In this document: positions 31,615 through 34,884 of the stretch, piece by piece | Layout of the letters: the number at the start of each line of letters is the position of its first letter | How positions within the stretch are numbered: position 1 is the first letter of the stretch | Assembly: GCA_964532465.1 (NCBI GenBank) | Contig: CAZHHX010000041.1 | Span: forward strand, 1-34,884 | DNA from: JAPLKB01 sp964532465 | GTDB taxonomy: Bacteria; Desulfobacterota; Syntrophorhabdia; Syntrophorhabdales; Syntrophorhabdaceae | DNA: 34,884 nt | Reading direction: 5' to 3' | Position numbers and translations under genes: made by a program | The notes under the pieces: model-generated | Seen by the model: only the letters and a program-made list of their open reading frames with translations | Told to the model about the DNA's origin: nothing | Database searches by the model: none

Positions 31615-33597
31615 TTATACATCCACGCGGATCGGCAGAATAACGCTCGGGATGCCGTTCCATTGCAATCTGCGCTGAATCGAATGAGCCGTCTCATTGT
31701 GAAGTATTTTCTGAAACGGATTTTCATGCTGGAATACTAATTTTCCGGTAAATACCGTTGATTTCGGAAATTCCCTGACCGTTGTTTCAACAAGATCAGA
31801 GGCCTGATCTACCACATCAGTCCCTACGATTGTTCTGTAGTCAGCCGGGAGACCGTGATGACGGGCAACTTTTACATATTTCATAAGACCGTTTTTGACA
31901 GATTCCTTTAAGGCTTCTATTTCGGCAACGCCTTTAAAGGAGCCTGAATCAATTTCAGCAACAGAGACAAATATATAGTTTTTGTAAACATTAGGAAAAT
32001 AACGGACAATTGAAAGCAATGTGTGCAAGCCGAACCCGTTAAAACCGCTTACGAGAAGTATGGCGGTCATTTCTTTCGGGTCAACAGGGTCATTGTTAAA
32101 TTGTTCCGAGGCAGGAATGTCCGAGAGCATATCTTCAAGCTTTTTCATGCCAAGCCTCACCTTGCGATAATGAGCGCGAATCAGATAACATAGCCCTATT
32201 ACCATGGATGTAATGACAATAGTGACCCAGCCGCCTTCACCGAATTTCTCGTAAACAGTAACAGCGAGAATTGTAAGACAGAGTATTAACCCTACGATAT
32301 GAATGACGATATGCTGTTTCCATTTTTTGTCTTTGTCTCTGTTCTGGAGAAAGAAGCGTACCATGCCGAGCTGGGAAAGAGAAAAGGTGACAAAAACGTT
32401 AATGGAATACATAATGACAAGGGCAGTAATGGACCCGTGCGTGTACAAAAGCAGGATAAAAGCGGCAAGTCCCATAAGTATAACCCCGTCCTGCATAGTG
32501 AGCCTTTCGGATAATGCCGCAAAACGGCGGGGAAGCCAGGAATCGATAGCCATATTTGACATGACCCTCGGACCGTCAATAAAACCGGTCTGAGCGGCTA
32601 CCGTAAGAAGCGCGCCCTCAGTGAGGATTGTTACAAGAGCCAATAGCCCTCCGAGAGGCCATTGGGCAAAGACTTGTTCGGAGAGAATTGCGTTGAGTGT
32701 TCTGCCTTCTTCAGGCTTTATCCGGAAAAGAAGATAACAGACCAGGAGACCGCCTGCTGTTATGGCAAGAGATGTGGCAAGGTACACCATAGTCCTTTTC
32801 CCTGTCTGAACTTTCGGCTCGCGCATAATCTGCATACCGTTTGAGACCGCTTCAATACCGGTATATGTTCCCGCGCCCATAGAGAAGGCCCGTAAAAAGA
32901 TAGCCATAAGACCGATAAATCCCACGCTTGCCAGACCGCTCTGGATATTTCCTTTCATTTCCGTTACAAGCGGCTTTACCTCACCCATATGACTGAAAAT
33001 CCCCGAACCGATAAGGAGGATATGGGTAATGATAAAAACAACAAAAATCGGCGCAAGGAGTGTTACGGATTCCTTGACTCCTCTTAAATTTAAAATAACG
33101 AGAAGGACAATGAGAAATCCCACAAAAAATAATTTGTACTTCTGAAAAGAGAGAGGAAAGAAACTGAATATGGCGTCACCGCAGGAAACAAGAGAAACTG
33201 TTATTGTTAACATATAATCTACGAGGAGCGCGCAGCCGGAAATAAGCCCTACATCCTTGCTGATGGTATGGGTCGCGACAATGTAGCCTCCGCCTCCATG
33301 AGGAAAATGTTCAATGATCCGGGTATAAGAATAGGATATAATAAATACGGTAAAAGCTGTTGCAAGGGCAATAAAAACAGCAAGATATGTATGCGCCCCC
33401 AATGTCCTGAATGCTTCTTCGGGACCGTAAGACGAAGATGAAAGACCGTCTGCCCCGAGACCTATCCAGGCAAGTATGGGGATAAGTGAAAGTTTGTGAA
33501 ATATGGAGGGTTCATTAACATCCCTTGGCGAACCTATGACCTTTCGTTTAATTCTTTCATATAAACCAGGTTCATGCTTCGGGATGTTGTCGTCCAT
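31615..33597 (-). CDS. APC-superfamily permease, KimA-like
   Basis: 660 residues with 12 predicted TM helices in the first 450 and a soluble C-terminal domain of about 170 residues. The signature IGLGADGLSSSSYGPEEAF at the start of TM1 and PHGGGGYIVA are shared with the KimA/YdaO group of APC transporters (a K+ importer in Bacillus) and related amino-acid permeases. The C-terminal domain (TAILLVSGFNGFGLHTL) resembles a USP-like regulatory domain. The substrate is therefore potassium or an amino acid. It is monocistronic or has the twin-CX3C gene downstream. Confidence 0.85.
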   Translation of the reverse strand: MDDNIPKHEPGLYERIKRKVIGSPRDVNEPSIFHKLSLIPILAWIGLGADGLSSSSYGPEEAFRTLGAHTYLAVFIALATAFTVFIISYSYTRIIEHFPHGGGGYIVATHTISKDVGLISGCALLVDYMLTITVSLVSCGDAIFSFFPLSFQKYKLFFVGFLIVLLVILNLRGVKESVTLLAPIFVVFIITHILLIGSGIFSHMGEVKPLVTEMKGNIQSGLASVGFIGLMAIFLRAFSMGAGTYTGIEAVSNGMQIMREPKVQTGKRTMVYLATSLAITAGGLLVCYLLFRIKPEEGRTLNAILSEQVFAQWPLGGLLALVTILTEGALLTVAAQTGFIDGPRVMSNMAIDSWLPRRFAALSERLTMQDGVILMGLAAFILLLYTHGSITALVIMYSINVFVTFSLSQLGMVRFFLQNRDKDKKWKQHIVIHIVGLILCLTILAVTVYEKFGEGGWVTIVITSMVIGLCYLIRAHYRKVRLGMKKLEDMLSDIPASEQFNNDPVDPKEMTAILLVSGFNGFGLHTLLSIVRYFPNVYKNYIFVSVAEIDSGSFKGVAEIEALKESVKNGLMKYVKVARHHGLPADYRTIVGTDVVDQASDLVETTVREFPKSTVFTGKLVFQHENPFQKILHNETAHSIQRRLQWNGIPSVILPIRVDV

Positions 33598-33933
33598 AAG
33601 AATATGCTCCTTTGTTGTTGATTTATTTGTTATTCATGAGGGTTTTATAATAGTTGATTCTTCACGTGATGTGCCTTGGAAATAATTTTAACTCCCTCCG
33701 AGAGAGAATGTAAATCAAATAATGTAGCAGTTCAAAAACAACTATTTAAAACGGTATTTGTTCTCTACAATTCATTTAGACGTATTTTTTGTAACTGTCC
33801 GTTTATCTTTCCACTTCTGAGTAACTTACCTCTTTTTTAAAGTTACTCAGTAACAAATCGCCCCAAAGGGGCGTGTAGCGCTATTCACTATTCACTAACG
33901 ACTATTCACCGCCTTCGTAACTATTCACTGTTT
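33598..33933. other. Intergenic region with hairpins and CTATTCAC repeats
   Basis: A stem pairs GAGTAACTT (33819-33827) with AAGTTACTC (33840-33848), and a second pairs CGCCCC (33859-33864) with GGGGCG (33868-33873) around AAA. Four copies of CTATTCAC start at 33881, 33888, 33902 and 33921. The region separates two minus-strand genes and could hold the terminator of the ParB gene and the promoter of the permease. No gene is visible. Confidence 0.5.
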
Positions 33934-34863
33934 TTATACCTGTGGCCGTTGTTTCTTGCCGTATGGGATTTTGGGCACCTGTTGCTGGACATAATCACAG
34001 AAAACCAGGAGTTCATGTAGGAACTTTTCAACATCTTCCCTCACATAGGTTCCAAGGTCTTTCTCAAAACCTGTTTTCATAGATACAAGACCGGCAACAT
34101 ACTTTTTAACAGGTACAGGTTTTGTTTTGCCTGAGTCCGGTTTGACTTTTTTGTACGCGGTGAGTCTGCTCTCCAAAGATTTATAGGTCACCGGTGTTTC
34201 TAAAATGTCGGTAAATATCTTCATAAGATCAGGGCAGTCAAGGTTTGCCGCAAAGAGATACCCCTGGGAAACGGGGAAATTTCCTGCCCGGATTGCGACC
34301 TGAATATCAGGAGGAAGTTTTAAAAGTGAAATCGTGTTAAACAGCGTCTTTGTTGACTTTCCAGAGATTTTAAGAATCTCCGCAAACGTTGCGGAGAGTT
34401 CCTCGGAGGCATAATCAGATAACCGATCATAACTTATAAGCCCACTCATGACATCACCCACATCGTACTTCTGGTCAGGATGTCTTGCCTGAATAAATGA
34501 CAAAATCCCCTTCGCCTGGTCTATAGGATTCAAGTCCTCTCTTTGTAGGTTTTCCACTAATTGTAAGGCCAGTATTTCATCCTTCCGGGTAACTGTATCG
34601 ACAATCCTTGTTGGGATGGATTGAAGTTCGAGTTTCCGGGCTGCCAGATAACGGCGTTCTCCGCAGAGGAGCAGGTATTTATCGTCCTTCGACGAGGCCA
34701 CAAGGACAGGCTCAAGAACGCCACGGTCTTTAATTGACTCCATAAGCGCCTTGAAGGACTCGCTTTCTGTGTCAATGTTTGAGCGGACCTGTTCTTCTAC
34801 AAAAATGTCTTCCAAAGATAGATACATAATTTCCGGGCTTTCAAACTTTTTCTCTTCAGTCAT
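33934..34863 (-). CDS. ParB-like DNA-binding/CTPase protein
   Basis: 309 residues starting at ATG 34863 behind GGGGG. The N-terminal ParB/Srx domain contains LLLCGERRYLAARKL (GERRY at 68-72, the CTP-binding C-motif) and ENLQREDLNPIDQA (104 onward, P-motif), followed by an HTH region (ILKISGKSTKTLFNTISLLKL). No ParA gene is beside it, and the GERRYLAA wording plus a long Lys-rich C-terminus is unlike the usual chromosomal parAB pair, so it resembles orphan or mobile-element ParB proteins. Part of its operon is probably outside the window. Confidence 0.8.
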   Translation of the reverse strand: MTEEKKFESPEIMYLSLEDIFVEEQVRSNIDTESESFKALMESIKDRGVLEPVLVASSKDDKYLLLCGERRYLAARKLELQSIPTRIVDTVTRKDEILALQLVENLQREDLNPIDQAKGILSFIQARHPDQKYDVGDVMSGLISYDRLSDYASEELSATFAEILKISGKSTKTLFNTISLLKLPPDIQVAIRAGNFPVSQGYLFAANLDCPDLMKIFTDILETPVTYKSLESRLTAYKKVKPDSGKTKPVPVKKYVAGLVSMKTGFEKDLGTYVREDVEKFLHELLVFCDYVQQQVPKIPYGKKQRPQV

Positions 34864-34884
34864 ATCTTTATCCCCCTTTTTTAT

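Noticed and set aside
1..34884. CRISPR arrays or cas genes
   Set aside because: No regularly spaced direct repeats of 23-50 bp were seen. The short repeats found are palindromic or tandem, and no Cas protein is present.

Overview
The window looks like part of the chromosome of an anaerobic Gram-negative bacterium. It encodes a TolC-type outer-membrane channel, an RND pump, an outer-membrane barrel, a high-molecular-weight rubredoxin, a bis-MGD molybdo/tungsto-oxidoreductase of acetylene-hydratase-like type, and selC (the tRNA for selenocysteine). The mix resembles anaerobes of the former Deltaproteobacteria (Desulfobacterota) or related phyla. That placement is inference; there is no phylogenetic marker gene here.

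Bases 1 to about 6680 are the right-hand part of an integrative element inserted at the 3' end of selC. A tyrosine integrase (5681-6637) ends 38 bp from the encoded CCA of tRNA-Sec (6676-6771, minus strand). Going outward, the element carries an AlpA-like excisionase, a small helical protein behind a strongly structured leader, a VirD4/TraG/HerA-type ATPase, three small proteins (two with membrane segments), a winged-helix protein with a Replic_Relax/PD-(D/E)XK-like domain, and a very AT-rich unknown gene on the other strand. A 40-bp nested palindrome overlaps the promoter of the ATPase operon. The first 1.8 kb hold only small genes and many palindromes, including four hairpins built on the same CGCGGCG core. 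No conventional relaxase, replication gene or mating-pore gene is visible. The left end of the element is outside the window.

Bases 6.8-16.4 kb are host genes: a DegT/DnrJ/EryC1 aminotransferase with a nitroreductase; a GAF/HD-GYP c-di-GMP phosphodiesterase downstream of a K+ channel; high-molecular-weight rubredoxin followed by purC; a PAS hybrid histidine kinase; and a zinc alcohol dehydrogenase. A 124-bp intergenic palindrome lies at 16058-16181.

Bases 16.2-25.2 kb form one minus-strand run. In transcription order it encodes a molybdenum/tungsten oxidoreductase, an outer-membrane barrel, a small exported protein, a TolC-like channel, a membrane fusion protein, an RND pump and a 76-residue protein. 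The last four are translationally coupled or abut.

Bases 25.5-28.9 kb (plus strand) encode three exported proteins: a permuted papain-fold (YiiX-like) enzyme, a Cys-containing coiled-coil protein with a possibly leaderless promoter, and a TPR-PDZ-thioredoxin fusion. I do not recognise this set as a named system. Next come an XcyI/Cfr9I-like restriction-modification pair (29.3-31.2 kb), a small exported twin-CX3C protein, a KimA-like permease, an intergenic stretch with hairpins and CTATTCAC repeats, and a ParB-like protein at the right edge.
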